Positions 6,066 through 6,465 of a stretch of 6,465 nt of DNA are shown one piece after another. The stretch is from an uncultured beta proteobacterium (GTDB lineage Bacteria > Pseudomonadota > Gammaproteobacteria > Burkholderiales > Burkholderiaceae_C), in contig CAISLL010000185.1 of the NCBI GenBank assembly GCA_903886165.1, positions 1-6,465 on the forward strand, read 5' to 3'. The position numbers were made by a program, and so were the translations under genes. A model generated the notes under the pieces. That model saw only the letters and a program-made list of their open reading frames with translations. It made no database searches and was not told the origin of the DNA. Positions within the stretch are counted from its first letter, which is position 1, and each line of letters starts with the position of its first letter.

Positions 6066-6083
6066 CTGTTCAAAATTGAATCA
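6066..6083. promoter_or_regulatory. Palindromic element upstream of the dehydrogenase, candidate activator site
   Basis: TTCAA and TTGAA arms (6069-6073 and 6076-6080) flank two central A bases, inside CTGTTCAAAATTGAATCA. The centre is about 125 bp upstream of the predicted dehydrogenase transcription start, close to the distance of the pedF inverted repeat from its start. CTGTTCA occurs again at 6034-6040, within the small repeat CTGTT-cattc-AACAG (6034-6048). Confidence 0.38.
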
Positions 6084-6105
6084 CTGTGCGCCAAGGCTGG
6101 CACAG
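6084..6105 (-). terminator. Possible weak terminator after the permease gene
   Basis: On the minus strand CTGTGCCA pairs with TGGC-gc-ACAG (8 bp, two bulged bases) around a 4-base loop, 36 bp after the permease stop. The downstream sequence is only moderately T-rich (TGATTCAATTTT), so termination would be inefficient, and the sequence could instead be part of the regulatory region. Confidence 0.3.
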
Positions 6106-6141
6106 CATGTCGTGGTCTGGGCGGGCAGCTAAGCGGCAGCC

Positions 6142-6465
6142 TTATGCCGCGCCGCGTTGTTTGATCCAACCCCGTTGCGGGTCATAGCCCCACCAGGCCA
6201 GACAAAAGAAGACCGTGGCGCCGACCACCACCACTGTCCACGACAATACATTCACCTGGCCATACATGGCAAACCGAATCACTTCCACCACATGGGTGAA
6301 AGGATTCCATTGCGCCAAGGTCAGCAGCCACCAAGCACCTGACTCGTCAAGCTTCCACAAAGGGTACAGCGCCGGGCTGATAAAAAACATCGGGAAAATC
6401 ACGAAATTCATGGTGCCGGCAAAATTCTCCAGCTGCTTGATGTAGACCGACAACATCAATCCCAA
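6142..6465 (-). CDS. pedC: C-terminal part of an ABC-2 family permease, PedC-like (5' end beyond window)
   Basis: The last 107 residues of a membrane protein, open at the right edge and ending with TAA at 6144-6142. It contains an ABC-2 permease signature: a membrane segment with FVIFPMFFISPALYPLW, then the periplasmic loop and amphipathic stretch NPFTHVVEVIRFAMYG, then a final hydrophobic helix (WTVVVVGATVFFCLAWWGY) and a basic tail. Next to a quinoprotein dehydrogenase this is most likely the permease of the PedABC-type exporter found in PQQ alcohol-oxidation clusters; its substrate is not established. The TTG at the very edge is an internal Leu codon, not the start. It precedes the dehydrogenase by 291 bp on the same strand, and the sigma-54 promoter between them suggests separate transcription of the dehydrogenase. 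Assignment to PedC rather than another ABC-2 permease relies partly on context. Confidence 0.82.
   Translation of the reverse strand: MGLMLSVYIKQLENFAGTMNFVIFPMFFISPALYPLWKLDESGAWWLLTLAQWNPFTHVVEVIRFAMYGQVNVLSWTVVVVGATVFFCLAWWGYDPQRGWIKQRGAA

Noticed and set aside
1..6465. CRISPR array, insertion sequence, tRNA or phage element
   Set aside because: No regularly spaced repeats, transposase-like frames, terminal repeats or cloverleaf sequences were seen; the genes form one coherent metabolic locus.

Overview
The window looks like part of a PQQ-dependent alcohol-oxidation island from a betaproteobacterium, most likely of the order Burkholderiales. This assignment rests on protein style, moderate GC content and the mix of ped/exa-type genes; no rRNA or other phylogenetic marker is present. 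Everything recognisable concerns periplasmic oxidation of an alcohol by a quinoprotein, transfer of the electrons to c-type cytochromes, and control of these genes by a sigma-54 activator.

Layout, left to right. Positions 1-430 (minus) hold the N-terminal part of a periplasmic solute-binding-like protein of the type that accompanies quinoprotein dehydrogenases. Positions 520-1008 (minus) encode a PedF-type cytochrome c-550. A 276-bp divergent regulatory region (1009-1284) has a strong -24/-12 (sigma-54) promoter match facing pedF, a second weaker match 30 bp downstream, and a perfect 8-bp inverted repeat about 120 bp upstream of the predicted pedF transcription start. Positions 1285-3312 (plus) encode an AcoR-family sigma-54-dependent activator (GAF, probable PAS, AAA+ with GAFTGA, Fis-type HTH). 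It converges, with only 8 bp between stop codons, on a minus-strand group. In transcription order that group is a quinoprotein alcohol dehydrogenase (5850-4132) and two small class I cytochromes c (4068-3742 and 3701-3321). Upstream of the dehydrogenase is another good -24/-12 match (5961-5975), and beyond it the 3' end of a PedC-like ABC-2 permease gene (6465-6142, minus).

Reading of the system: the dehydrogenase has the Asp-Tyr-Asp active-site signature typical of lanthanide-dependent quinoproteins (XoxF, ExaF/PedH), so it is probably a lanthanide enzyme rather than a calcium one. Electrons would pass to PedF or to one of the two co-transcribed cytochromes. The activator in the middle is the obvious candidate to switch on both the dehydrogenase-cytochrome operon and the pedF-binding-protein operon through their sigma-54 promoters. 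That differs from the LuxR-type and two-component control described for pseudomonad ped/exa genes, and it is the most interesting feature here. The link between activator and promoters is inferred from motifs and position.
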